Below, piece by piece: positions 43,086 through 52,225 of a DNA stretch of 64,000 nt. Both the position numbers and the translations under genes were made by a program. Position 1 is the first letter of the stretch. Each line of letters begins with the position of its first letter. The notes under the pieces were generated by a model. It did not search any database. It was not told the DNA's origin and saw only the letters and a program-made list of their open reading frames with translations. Source of the stretch: Chitinophaga sp. HK235 (GTDB lineage: Bacteria > Bacteroidota > Bacteroidia > Chitinophagales > Chitinophagaceae); assembly GCF_018255755.1 (NCBI RefSeq), contig NZ_CP073766.1, positions 1,426,001 through 1,490,000 on the forward strand, in the 5' to 3' direction.

Positions 43086-43616
43086 TTAATAACAGGTATC
43101 GGCAGCTCTTGTGAGAGACCCGACCGGCATATCCACCAGTATAACGCGGCTCAGCAGGGTTACACGTACCAGGATCTTATCCCTGCCGTGATACTGCACC
43201 ATTTCACATTCCAGCCCTGAAAGCGGGCCATCCGTGATATGCAGCGGTTCGCCGGTGGCAATATTTTCCCGACACAACAGCAATTCCTTTTTTGAATCAA
43301 CAACTATCCGGAGACTTTTAACTACGGATTCACTGACACCGGCCAGCTGCTTGCCAAATCGTATATATTCAATGGTTCCGGGAATTTCCAGTGAAGTAAA
43401 ATAGTCGGAAGAAGAATGAAGATTAACGAAGATATAGGAACTAAACAAAGGAGACTCTACAACCTTTTTTCTGTCAGACCATTTTTTACAAACCCTGATC
43501 GTAGGCAGATAAAAATCCATTGCTCTGCGTTCAAGGTGTGAAGCAATAGCTCGTTCACGATTGGGCCTGGTATATAGCACATACCATCCCGGATTAAAGC
43601 TGCTCATAGTTGACAT
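43086..43616 (-). CDS. NusG-like transcription antiterminator (UpxY family), 176 aa
   Basis: NGN domain from the N-terminus (GWYVLYTRPNRERAIASHLERR) with the typical FSSYIFV strand. A KOW-like segment follows near residues 120-160 (GPLSGLECEMVQYHGRDKILVRVTLLSR). Known: in Bacteroides, UpxY proteins are encoded first in capsule operons and allow polymerase to read through long transcripts. Here it is the first gene of a run of 15 genes spanning about 17 kb, so the same role is expected. ATG 43614-43616 is used; Met4 is a possible alternative. Confidence 0.92.
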   Translation of the reverse strand: MSTMSSFNPGWYVLYTRPNRERAIASHLERRAMDFYLPTIRVCKKWSDRKKVVESPLFSSYIFVNLHSSSDYFTSLEIPGTIEYIRFGKQLAGVSESVVKSLRIVVDSKKELLLCRENIATGEPLHITDGPLSGLECEMVQYHGRDKILVRVTLLSRVILVDMPVGSLTRAADTCY

Positions 43617-44190
43617 GTTACGTTCGACAAATGTGGAATTGTAGTATCAGGGTTTCTATTTCTTAATTCATCATAGACGACAGGACAGAGCTATCGCTAC
43701 AATCAGTTACATAGTTGATTACCGTAGAGTTGACAGGTTTGTTTCTTTCTCTAAAAAATAAAAATGTTAACGAACTAACCAGGAAATTTTGTTCACTCGC
43801 CGTTGCAGGAGAAATATGATGTGCTGTTGCTTTTATTCCTTAGCAGGTTGACGGTGCATAAAACAAACAATACTATTAAATGAGTAACACAGGATCTAAT
43901 ACATTAGCAAAATAAAAAATTGAAACAGAAATTCCAAACTTCTTTTCTTAAAAAAAAGAAAAATAATATTGTAATGACTGCGAAGTATATTTCATCACAT
44001 TATTTTTTCACCGCAATTTATTTTTGCTATATTGTTATTGATTCAACTTCGCAAATTTTCAATAACATTTTGCTGAGTCCCCTTCCATTTGTTTATATGC
44101 ATGTGACATATATCAGCGATAGCTATAAGCTGAAACAACACGATCTTCCATCATTTCAACACGATTATTCATAACATAGTATCTGCACTT
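43617..44190. other. Divergent intergenic region, 574 bp
   Basis: AT-rich region between the UpxY gene (minus) and the GT2 gene (plus). It should contain both promoters and a long 5' leader for the UpxY operon. On the plus strand TATTTTTG at 44019-44026 matches the Bacteroidota -7 consensus TAnnTTTG, but no clear -33 TTTG lies at the right distance. No credible ORF. Confidence 0.55.
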
Positions 44191-45384
44191 ATGCTTTCTT
44201 CCTCTATCCAAAAAGTAAGCCGGTTCAGGTGGATTGGGCAACCCGTTCCCCAGGGCGCCAGGAAAGTGGCATTACTCATCCCGCAATACAACGAAAGCAG
44301 TAACTGCCAGTTTGAGCAGCGGCTCCGGTATTTCCAGTCTATAAAGGAAAAGTACCACGATATACTCGATACGATCCTCATTGATGATGGTTCTACAGAC
44401 GATAGCCTGGTAAAGCTGAAAATGTTTTCAGACAATACACCGTCGCCATTTTATGTGGCTGCTGTGTTTCCGAATGCACAGAAGGTCGGGGCATTATATG
44501 CTACTATATTGTCGCTGTCTCATGAATTCATCATCCTTTCGGATTTTGACACCGACATACATGGTGTGGAGCAATTGATCAACCACCTTGATAGCCTCCG
44601 TAACGGCGCTATGATGGGCGGGTATTTCCGGATGCTTCCCTACGAAGGGGAAGGCGCCACCTTCCGGTTCCAGCAGCTGGAATACGCCTTACTCAGAAGT
44701 CTTTACAAATACCATCAGAAAGAACAAAGTATACCGGTGATGCCCGGGGCGGGATGCTGTTACAAAAGAAGTGTACTGATAAGCATATACGAAAAACATA
44801 GCGGGCTGCGGAGTGGCGAAGACAGGGAAGCCACGTTATTAGGGCTGAAAATGGGATACGGCACGAAATACATCAGGGAAGTGATGACACTGACCCGTCC
44901 CCCGCTTTCGTTTAATGCACTGATCAGACAGCGGACACGATGGTATCTGGGGTATATCGAAACGTTGAATAAAGAACGGTCGTATTATCGCTCTCAGATC
45001 AGCAACCGAACGGCAATGGGTATACGAACGATCCTTGAGATGCTGACAGTATTACTGATCCTGCTGCTGGTGCCTGCCGTGATAATAGCTGGCATCATCA
45101 ACCCCACCGTTGCAGCAGGAATACTGGGCATAGTATACATTAGTTATGTTGCCGGTAGCCTGTACCTGGCCGTCACTTCACCAGGAGAAATCGGTAAAAT
45201 GAACTGGAAGAACTGGGGTACTATCCTGGTTTTTCCCTTTATGAAAGTCACCCTGGAATATGTATCCTGGATAAAGGCCATGCTGATATATCGCAGGAAA
45301 AAGCATTCCTATGCCGATCCTGCACCACGGGCAACGGATATCTATATTTACCGTCAGGCAGCGAGGCAATCACTCGAATATTGA
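44191..45384 (+). CDS. Membrane-bound glycosyltransferase family 2, 397 aa
   Basis: GT-A fold enzyme of the processive GT2 type. Motifs: LIPQYNES, LIDDGSTDDS, the DXD-like SDFDTD near residue 117, SGEDREA as acceptor-site acidic motif, and RQRTRW (QxxRW) near 250. Two or more membrane segments follow (LLILLLVPAVIIAGII, GILGIVYISYVAGSLYLAV). Known: this layout is shared by polysaccharide synthases and N-glycan or lipid GTs. The only plus-strand gene of the glycosyltransferase island, it ends 2 bp from the end of the convergent GT4-like gene. Substrate unknown. Confidence 0.88.
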   Translation: MLSSSIQKVSRFRWIGQPVPQGARKVALLIPQYNESSNCQFEQRLRYFQSIKEKYHDILDTILIDDGSTDDSLVKLKMFSDNTPSPFYVAAVFPNAQKVGALYATILSLSHEFIILSDFDTDIHGVEQLINHLDSLRNGAMMGGYFRMLPYEGEGATFRFQQLEYALLRSLYKYHQKEQSIPVMPGAGCCYKRSVLISIYEKHSGLRSGEDREATLLGLKMGYGTKYIREVMTLTRPPLSFNALIRQRTRWYLGYIETLNKERSYYRSQISNRTAMGIRTILEMLTVLLILLLVPAVIIAGIINPTVAAGILGIVYISYVAGSLYLAVTSPGEIGKMNWKNWGTILVFPFMKVTLEYVSWIKAMLIYRRKKHSYADPAPRATDIYIYRQAARQSLEY

Positions 45385-45386
45385 TA

Positions 45387-46394
45387 TCAGATCCTTGCAA
45401 TCAATTCCTGTATCCTCTCTCCCACCTCCTCACTCCCCCATTGTTCGGCTATCCACACAGCTCCCATCCCCGCAAGCCGCTGGTAATGCTCCCTGCGCTG
45501 ATAGATGTCCGTAATGGCTCTTTTTATTTCTTCCACTTCAATATTATTCCAGGAACCATATACCGCACCATTGAAATCTGCGGCTACTTTGCCTGTGGCC
45601 CGGATAACGCTGTAATAGCCGCTCTTCACCAGTTCATCGTGCACCGGAATATCGCTGATAATAGTCGGAATACCCAGGTACATGCTTTCCCTCGGCGTGT
45701 AAGACCATCCCTCTCCGCTGGAAGGGAATATGTAACAATCCAGCTGATGGTACCATTCAGCAGTTTCCTGCGGCGTATATTTTCCACTGGTCCAGCAAAC
45801 CATCCCATCACGCTGCATACGCTCAAATGGTTGAGGGTCCAGCCAGTCATAGAAGGCAGCCACATGTACATGCAACTTCAGTTCCGGTATATCCGCCTGC
45901 TGCAGCTCCCTGCACGCCATGTATAATTTGCAGAGATTTTTTCTGTTCACCGGCGCTCCCAGGAACCCTATATGAAAACTTTCTGTTGCCTGCTTTGCTG
46001 GCTTCCTTCTTTCGTAACGCCGGTATCCCTGGTGAACTACGGAAACGGGTATACGTACTCCCGACGATACGAACACTTCCTTTATCGCAGCATGCGGTAC
46101 AATACAGTGTTGGTACCGGTTGATGGCAGTTACCCAATGCTCCGGAAGCGCATCTGATTCGAAAGTGGTAAATATCACATTCCTGTTCCGGGCAGAAATC
46201 CTGTGTTCATACAGCGGAGCGATCCCACATACCAGTACCGTTTTTTCAGACAGCATACTGGAATCCTCCACCACCCTGCCTAACGGTGCCACTACATTGA
46301 ATATTCCCGATAAACCATCATAGGGCGCCACTCCGGCGGGGTAAGTTTCAAGGATCAACAGCTCTTTGCTGTTGATGAAATCGTGATGTTCCAT
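45387..46394 (-). CDS. Glycosyltransferase, GT-B fold (GT4-like), 335 aa
   Basis: The C-terminal half carries the retaining GT4 signature FPSSGEGWSYTPRESMYLGIPTIIS, with the E-x7-E pattern, after a HIGFLGAPVNRKN nucleotide-sugar lobe entry. The N-terminal part is shorter than in usual GT4 enzymes. Last gene of the minus-strand glycosyltransferase operon; 1 bp from the GT32-like gene upstream. Confidence 0.85.
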   Translation of the reverse strand: MEHHDFINSKELLILETYPAGVAPYDGLSGIFNVVAPLGRVVEDSSMLSEKTVLVCGIAPLYEHRISARNRNVIFTTFESDALPEHWVTAINRYQHCIVPHAAIKEVFVSSGVRIPVSVVHQGYRRYERRKPAKQATESFHIGFLGAPVNRKNLCKLYMACRELQQADIPELKLHVHVAAFYDWLDPQPFERMQRDGMVCWTSGKYTPQETAEWYHQLDCYIFPSSGEGWSYTPRESMYLGIPTIISDIPVHDELVKSGYYSVIRATGKVAADFNGAVYGSWNNIEVEEIKRAITDIYQRREHYQRLAGMGAVWIAEQWGSEEVGERIQELIARI

Positions 46395-46395
46395 A

Positions 46396-47097
46396 TTATC
46401 TCACTTCATTTTTTTCCAGGTCTCCTACTGTCTGCCAGCGCCATGCACCAAAATGCAGATGCCTGGCATAATCACCGAAGTGACAGGATGCAGGTCCGCA
46501 GGCTACCGGACAGGGATGGGAAGCATTGTGCAGCAGTTTCAGTTCGGGGTATTTTTCTGCATGCTTGTGATATACGTCTGTCAACAAGCCCGGGCCGGTA
46601 GTCTCCAGCACGTCGGACTCACAGGTAATGGCTTCTCCCGCCCTGTCCAGGGCGGCGGCCAGAAAGTCGGGCCAGAAGGCATGCAGCGGCCGGCTTCCAA
46701 ACATATAGTTGGCGATCCGCAGCGGATAACGGTGGCCAAGCTGCTCACATTCCTGTTGCGAAAGTATTTTCTCTACGCCCAGTACCAGCTCCTCGTTCAG
46801 CAGATCGTCGAGGGGACGCAGACAAAATATATCCATATCCAGATAAAATCCCCCGTAGAGATACACCAGCATCACCCGGAGGATATCCGTTCTTTGCACA
46901 TTTTTTTCGTATCCCTGGTAATGCGGCAACCAATCAGGAAAGAACTCCTCCACGAGCCGGACAGCAGCCACATCATCCCATATCCTGATACGCCAGTGCG
47001 GATGATGCTTCCGCATTTCGTGCAGGCATTGGGCATAACGGGCAGGCGGTTCGCTGGTGGCACTGATCAGGTGAATGATAGCTGGTATTGCAGACAT
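46396..47097 (-). CDS. GT32-like glycosyltransferase, 233 aa
   Basis: Sugar-binding-region DXD motif family (Och1-like GT32). IPAIIHLI at the start, then YLYGGFYLDMDIFCLRPLDDLL with the DXD metal site, and a C-terminal HFGAWRW. Typical length for bacterial GT32. It lies 4 bp after the stand-alone condensation gene in the same operon. Confidence 0.87.
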   Translation of the reverse strand: MSAIPAIIHLISATSEPPARYAQCLHEMRKHHPHWRIRIWDDVAAVRLVEEFFPDWLPHYQGYEKNVQRTDILRVMLVYLYGGFYLDMDIFCLRPLDDLLNEELVLGVEKILSQQECEQLGHRYPLRIANYMFGSRPLHAFWPDFLAAALDRAGEAITCESDVLETTGPGLLTDVYHKHAEKYPELKLLHNASHPCPVACGPASCHFGDYARHLHFGAWRWQTVGDLEKNEVR

Positions 47098-47101
47098 GGG
47101 A

Positions 47102-48499
47102 CTAGAGGATGATTTCAGGTATAGATACCAGGTTTTTTAATTCGCTGATTGGCAGCTCTTCATTATGTGCAATATACTGTACAAGCATTTCGTAATACCT
47201 GACCATATCTTCTATCATATTGCTATCAAACAGGAACCTGTTATATTTCCATACAAAAACCAGGGCATCGTCATACACCGTAATCAGGCAATAAACAGGG
47301 TAATTGATCGCATAATCTTCTTCCACATGTTTATGGCTACGTACCTGGGCCGGCATATTACCGGGTTTACGGAGATAGTTGACATACATATCACAGCAAT
47401 TGCGAATCAAATCGCCATCAAGGTCCAGGAAATTGTGACTGAATATAATATGCCTGCAGGCAGCTGCCAGCTCATTTTTCACAAGCTGCTCAAATGCCCT
47501 TACTGTCATATCTTCCTGTATATCCACTGCCAGGTAAATACTTCCCAGCAGGCAGCCTACCAGCTGCTGATAAGATGGTTCCAGCCGGTCAGTCACCAGG
47601 CTGGGAACAAGCAGCTTTTTCTTGCCCGTATAGGCATACAGGAATAGTAACAGTGACGCATATACGGAAGAATCAACACTTTTGCCGGAACCTGTTGCAG
47701 TTTCACTGAAAGCCGGATGCCATATCACGGATGTATAGGAAGATGCTTCAGGACGGTCCAGAATAGCGCCCAGCTCAGACGTTTTATAGGAATGCCGCCG
47801 GGTAAAAACGGGGAACAGCACATTCCTTCTCCGGTTATACATCTTCCTGTAAACTGCTATATCAAAGAATTTGTCGAAACCGCTGAGTTTCCGTTTCCAG
47901 AAGAAACTGATCTCCTGCTGGTTGTCCCGTAGCCAGGTGTTTTGTTTTTCACAGTAATTCTTCAGTTGTACCTGCACTGGCGGCAACTGAGGCTCCTTAC
48001 CTGCCGTAAAGGCTTCGTGTATTATTTTAAGTTCGTTCCGGATCAGTATGCAGGACCATTCATCGCAGATCACGTGATGAATGAGCAACGACAACAGTCC
48101 ATCGCTACCGTTGTCAAACAGGACCGCGCAAACCAGCGGCCCGTTGCCGATATCTGAGAAAACAGCAGAAGCCTTGTCGTAAACATCTTTCCGGATATGA
48201 TGAAAATTGGCAACCTCTTTTCCCGTCTTCACCACTTCCATCTGAAAACGGCTATCGCCAACAGGCAACACAACCTGAACAATCCGGTTGTCCTGCATCG
48301 GGAAAATTGTACGCAGACCGTTGTGCCGATCCAGTAACAACCTGATGGTTTTGCTGACGACCTCCTTGTTCAATTGCGGTAATTCCAATTCTACCTGTAC
48401 GTAAGAAGGCTTTTGTACAGTGCTCATCACCTGCAGGTACTTCAGGTATTCCACCTGACCGATTGAAGGCTCGCTGGCCCCGGGCCAAACATTTTCCAT
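47102..48499 (-). CDS. Stand-alone condensation-domain protein, 465 aa
   Basis: Paralogue of the protein at 26476-27876: same N-terminal motif (EPSIGQVEYLKYL), same length, and the same rare active-site form H141-H142-V-I-C-D146-E147. It is a lone C domain among glycosyltransferases, with no carrier protein or A domain in its own operon. It lies 10 bp downstream of the GT2 gene. Possible jobs are joining an acyl or aminoacyl group to a sugar amine or to the peptide, using the carrier protein of the RiPP-like operon. The acceptor and donor are unknown. Confidence 0.85.
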   Translation of the reverse strand: MENVWPGASEPSIGQVEYLKYLQVMSTVQKPSYVQVELELPQLNKEVVSKTIRLLLDRHNGLRTIFPMQDNRIVQVVLPVGDSRFQMEVVKTGKEVANFHHIRKDVYDKASAVFSDIGNGPLVCAVLFDNGSDGLLSLLIHHVICDEWSCILIRNELKIIHEAFTAGKEPQLPPVQVQLKNYCEKQNTWLRDNQQEISFFWKRKLSGFDKFFDIAVYRKMYNRRRNVLFPVFTRRHSYKTSELGAILDRPEASSYTSVIWHPAFSETATGSGKSVDSSVYASLLLFLYAYTGKKKLLVPSLVTDRLEPSYQQLVGCLLGSIYLAVDIQEDMTVRAFEQLVKNELAAACRHIIFSHNFLDLDGDLIRNCCDMYVNYLRKPGNMPAQVRSHKHVEEDYAINYPVYCLITVYDDALVFVWKYNRFLFDSNMIEDMVRYYEMLVQYIAHNEELPISELKNLVSIPEIIL

Positions 48500-48509
48500 A
48501 AGATCTCCT

Positions 48510-49283
48510 TTATTGCATCATTAATCCGGTAACAGTGCGCGTCCGGAAACGTTCCACGATTTCATCCAGCAGTACCGAACCGGTATCAACTGTATATACC
48601 CCACCCAGGATATCTGTTATCTGGGTAGCATCAGCCTCCGGAAGCTGTTCACTGCATTCGAAGATATACTCCCAATGGTCCGCATTCCATGTATTGTTAC
48701 CGTGGTAGATATAGATATACAGGCCTGGCTGATCATCGATCAGGTGAAGGTGATTTTCTGCGGCCAGGTAGTCGGTAGTGGCGGTATCTTCCCCGATGCG
48801 CTTACTTTCATATGGTTTTAACAACATGGTCGCTTTCCTGCAGAGAATGCTGCCTTCCCATATCCTTTGGTTGGAGATATAAGCGTTTTTCCTCACCGCA
48901 TCGTACACCATCCAATGGGTCAGCACCGCACCATGACGATTGTTTCGTAGCAGCTCATTATACTGCCTTTCCAGGCGGCCGCTATGGTACCAGTCATCAT
49001 CATCCCACTGACAAATAAATTCTCCAGCAGCTTTTTCGATTCCAATATTTCTTAACTCGCCCAGGGTATAACCAGACGCTGTTCTGACACAGAGAAAAAA
49101 CACCTCCTTATCATTGCATTGCCGCACGTATCCTGCAGTAGGCTGATCATCCTCTTCATAAACAACAATCAGCTCCTTATTGGGATAGGACTGCATTTTG
49201 AAACAGGCGACTGCCCTTGCCAGCATAGCGGGTTTACCCCTGGTTATGCATATACAGGATATCAGTGGATGGTTTGTATTCAT
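48510..49283 (-). CDS. Glycosyltransferase family 2, 257 aa
   Basis: Compact GT-A enzyme without membrane segments. PLISCICITRGKPAMLARAVACFKMQ at the start, IVVYEEDDQP, and the metal-binding CQWDDDDWYH. The ATG at 49281-49283 is preferred since the one 18 bp upstream would overlap the preceding gene; the upstream start is still possible. Part of the operon with two GT32-like enzymes and a GT10. Confidence 0.85.
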   Translation of the reverse strand: MNTNHPLISCICITRGKPAMLARAVACFKMQSYPNKELIVVYEEDDQPTAGYVRQCNDKEVFFLCVRTASGYTLGELRNIGIEKAAGEFICQWDDDDWYHSGRLERQYNELLRNNRHGAVLTHWMVYDAVRKNAYISNQRIWEGSILCRKATMLLKPYESKRIGEDTATTDYLAAENHLHLIDDQPGLYIYIYHGNNTWNADHWEYIFECSEQLPEADATQITDILGGVYTVDTGSVLLDEIVERFRTRTVTGLMMQ

Positions 49284-49288
49284 ACAGT

Positions 49289-49975
49289 TTAATTTTTCCA
49301 CCAGGTGCCTGCAAAACGGTGGATCCCGTATGCATACGGCACCCTGGATCTAATGGTCGTATTAAATGGTTGGTCGCCCCAGGCATCGATCTCATCTTTC
49401 GTCAGTGGGTACAGTATTTCCGGTTCCAGTAAGCTCACATCGTTTTTGTGCGGATACTGCTCATAGACATGGGAAAGCATAAAAGGGCCGGTGGATTCCA
49501 GCACCTGATCGTTCCGGTGGTCTGTTACACAGCGGCCGGTCTCCAGTACACCACATACTTCCCCGATGAAATGGCAGCCCGGAACAGCGCCCATAAAGGC
49601 ATTGCTGATAATCATGTCTTTCCCGTGGATAAGACAATGTTCCGATGGTTCTTTGCCGAAGACGCAGGGGCCTTTCTCTGCAAGGGGATCTATATTCGCC
49701 AGGCATTCAAAATCGAGATCGATGAAAAAGCCGCCGTATTTCAACAGGATAAAGTACCTGACTGCATCCACCCGCTGAATAGGCATAGGGTACGCATCAT
49801 ATACCGGCAGAAAATACGGGTAATGTGTAGCGATAAACACCCTGTTCATTTCATCTGTCCATAAATGGTATTCCCAGTGCACATGGTTATTCCTCCATGT
49901 ACGCGACATACGTTCAAAAGCCTTAGGAAGATGCTCATCTTTCCAGGTCTGATGGATAATAAAAGGTATTTTCAT
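49289..49975 (-). CDS. GT32-like glycosyltransferase, 228 aa
   Basis: IPFIIHQTWKDEHLP, then LLKYGGFFIDLDFECLANIDPL with the DXD motif, as in Och1-like GT32 enzymes. Start taken at ATG 49973-49975, which overlaps the stop of the GT10 gene as ATGA and gives the family's usual N-terminus; an upstream in-frame ATG at 50017 lies inside GT10. A second GT32 in the same operon (46396-47097) suggests two similar sugar transfers. Confidence 0.88.
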   Translation of the reverse strand: MKIPFIIHQTWKDEHLPKAFERMSRTWRNNHVHWEYHLWTDEMNRVFIATHYPYFLPVYDAYPMPIQRVDAVRYFILLKYGGFFIDLDFECLANIDPLAEKGPCVFGKEPSEHCLIHGKDMIISNAFMGAVPGCHFIGEVCGVLETGRCVTDHRNDQVLESTGPFMLSHVYEQYPHKNDVSLLEPEILYPLTKDEIDAWGDQPFNTTIRSRVPYAYGIHRFAGTWWKN

Positions 49976-50910
49976 ATTTTTTCCCTTTTTCTCATTTCTG
50001 CCTTGACAGCCCTGCAAACCCGCTCTATCGGGTGTTTATAAATGCTGTTCATCACGGCTACAAAATCCTCCCGGAGCGGTTCATTTTTCCATTTCATGTA
50101 TTGCCGACAAAGTTCATCATCATTATTCAGCCTGACCAGATAATCCGCTAATTCTCCAGGAGAAGAAAAGTCATTCACATTAATATAGCAATGATCTGCC
50201 GGAGCAAACGCCTCAATATTAGGCGCACCCAGATAAACCGGGATAGATCCCACTATAAGCGGATGAAAGAATTTTTCCGTAACATAATCCTTCGCAATGG
50301 CATTTTCAAAAGCTATAGTGAACTTATAGGTAGCCATCATGCGTCCTTTACTTATCACCCCTTCGTCTTGTTCCAGCTTTCTGTTGTTAAATAACTTCCC
50401 GTAGGAATGTACGTCGATGTATGACATCAATTCCTGCAAATAACCTACCCTCCCGCTTTCATTAATACCGCTCGAAATAAACGCATTGATAAACCCTGTT
50501 TTAGGCTTGGGTACACGTTTCAGCATATCGAGATAGGGCGGATAAAAATAAGGCACCGGCACATCCGAATCCATCCTGTAAGTCATCATCAGGTCAAACA
50601 GTCCCCGGACCTCCGGTCGCTGTTGCCATTTATAATTCTCTTCACATTCCATGGACCAGAAAACCCATAGCTGCCCTTCCCTTTTCTGTGTGTTGTTCAA
50701 TACAGGATCTGTTTCAGCGATGCCCGGCATATGAAACACCACAGCATCGGCTTCCTGCATGTATTTCCGGTCAGTAACCAACTCAAACTCCTCCCCTATA
50801 GGGATGTCGGTGAAGTCGAATTCCTGGTCCCACATTTTATTGTAGAACAGCACCCTATACCGGCGAGGCAAGGTGCTTTCCGGGTGTTCTCTTAAACGTT
50901 TGTCCTCCAT
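49972..50910 (-). CDS. GT10 (fucosyltransferase-like) glycosyltransferase, 312 aa
   Basis: The C-terminal GT10 signature is clear: YKFTIAFENAIAKDYVTEKFF followed by HPLIVGSIPVYLGAPN. Known: GT10 enzymes transfer fucose from GDP-fucose, usually in alpha-1,3/4 linkage. No signal or membrane segment. It is translationally coupled to the GT32-like gene downstream and starts 46 bp after the MFS gene. No GDP-fucose synthesis genes are in the window. Confidence 0.9.
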   Translation of the reverse strand: MEDKRLREHPESTLPRRYRVLFYNKMWDQEFDFTDIPIGEEFELVTDRKYMQEADAVVFHMPGIAETDPVLNNTQKREGQLWVFWSMECEENYKWQQRPEVRGLFDLMMTYRMDSDVPVPYFYPPYLDMLKRVPKPKTGFINAFISSGINESGRVGYLQELMSYIDVHSYGKLFNNRKLEQDEGVISKGRMMATYKFTIAFENAIAKDYVTEKFFHPLIVGSIPVYLGAPNIEAFAPADHCYINVNDFSSPGELADYLVRLNNDDELCRQYMKWKNEPLREDFVAVMNSIYKHPIERVCRAVKAEMRKREKI

Positions 50911-50956
50911 ATGATCCGGACTTTATTTCAGGCAATTTATTATCTCATTCAGCAGA

Positions 50957-52225
50957 TTAAAGCTGGGGAACATCGCTCAGCGTTAGCCGGGATTTCGTTT
51001 TCCTGATGCGGGAAAGTGCAAAGATATAAGCCAGCAACACCATAGCATTCAGCACGGGCATGGCTATACGTACGGACATATCTTTCAGGACGGTGTTCTC
51101 CACCCATATAAACAGCAGTATGCCCACTACCCTTCCCATCGCCAGCGGGATCTCCCTCGCAATCATAAAATCACCCATCGTTTCCCGGTTATTCATTACA
51201 CCCTGTGCCACCTGGTATTGTATCATGTAAAACGGGATCAGCCAGCAGTTATTAAAGATATTGGTGAGTACACCGTATATGACAACGGTCTGTACAGAGG
51301 TATGCAGTACCAGTATCAGCGTTGCAGTTAATGTCATTATACTGCCGATCAGAATGCTTTTGTAGCTATTTTTTAAAGTGACGTATTTTCCGATCATAAT
51401 GGAACTGATAACGCCGATCATGGATATCAGTGTTGTAAAGCCTCCTAACGACAGCTCATTCCTGAAAGTCAGGAAGTACAGTATATCTATAATAAAATAG
51501 ATGGCCCCCTCTCTGAAACCCAGAAAGAAGTTGGACTTCATGATATAGTTCCAGTCCGGGTGAGTGGAATAGGAAAGTATCCGTTTCATGCTGAAATCGC
51601 CTTCCTGCACTCTCGATTCCAGGAAGTAGCTGATAATACAGGATATGACATAGATGGCAAAAGTGATAAAAAATACGTATTGATATCCCTGTAATTCATG
51701 TCCGCTGACAATGATCGCACCGGAAACTGTTGGCGCCAGAATCCCCATGATAGCGCCCAGCGCGTTGCTGATCCCCAGATAGATCCCTCTGTTGGTCTCT
51801 GATGTATAATAATACAACAAGGTATTGTTAGAGTAGTAAAACAAACCATATCCAAGTCCGTAAGGAATGCCAAGCAGCAATAAATACCTGACGGATTCAC
51901 TTTTGAGCCAGAGCACAGCAATAAAATAAACAATCAGGCACAACATGCCTGCCCGGAGACAATAAGGAATCCCCTTCCGTCGCGAGATGACGCCCGAAAG
52001 TATGAAACCCAGTACCATGAAGCAGTATATGCTTACATTATAAAGTGATACCTGGACATAACTCTTCGTGATCTTCCAGATAAAAACCGTTACAAATACT
52101 GTTGATAAGCCATTGGCCAGTACAAACAGGCTTCCTATAACCAGGAGGATAACAGCATTCCTGGACAGCTGCTGGTCCGGATTTTTTTTAAACAGCGCAA
52201 ACATAGAAGATGTATTTGAGAACAA
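50957..52225 (-). CDS. MFS transporter, 422 aa
   Basis: About twelve hydrophobic segments, with the second half beginning near LGFREGAIYFIIDILYFL. The N-terminus SRNAVILLVIGSLFVLANGLSTVFVTVFIWK fits major facilitator superfamily efflux or lipid-linked transporters. First gene of the glycosyltransferase operon, so it likely moves the sugar-bearing product or an intermediate. Met8 (52204) is an alternative start. Confidence 0.88.
   Translation of the reverse strand: MFSNTSSMFALFKKNPDQQLSRNAVILLVIGSLFVLANGLSTVFVTVFIWKITKSYVQVSLYNVSIYCFMVLGFILSGVISRRKGIPYCLRAGMLCLIVYFIAVLWLKSESVRYLLLLGIPYGLGYGLFYYSNNTLLYYYTSETNRGIYLGISNALGAIMGILAPTVSGAIIVSGHELQGYQYVFFITFAIYVISCIISYFLESRVQEGDFSMKRILSYSTHPDWNYIMKSNFFLGFREGAIYFIIDILYFLTFRNELSLGGFTTLISMIGVISSIMIGKYVTLKNSYKSILIGSIMTLTATLILVLHTSVQTVVIYGVLTNIFNNCWLIPFYMIQYQVAQGVMNNRETMGDFMIAREIPLAMGRVVGILLFIWVENTVLKDMSVRIAMPVLNAMVLLAYIFALSRIRKTKSRLTLSDVPQL

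Noticed and set aside
43920..44174. 84-codon plus-strand ORF before the GT2 gene
   Set aside because: Lies in a low-complexity AT-rich leader, starts with a poly-Lys run, and has no recognisable domain or conserved look.
26400..44190. Mobile element carrying the RiPP-like operon
   Set aside because: No transposase, integrase, flanking direct repeat or tRNA site was seen at either end within the window.
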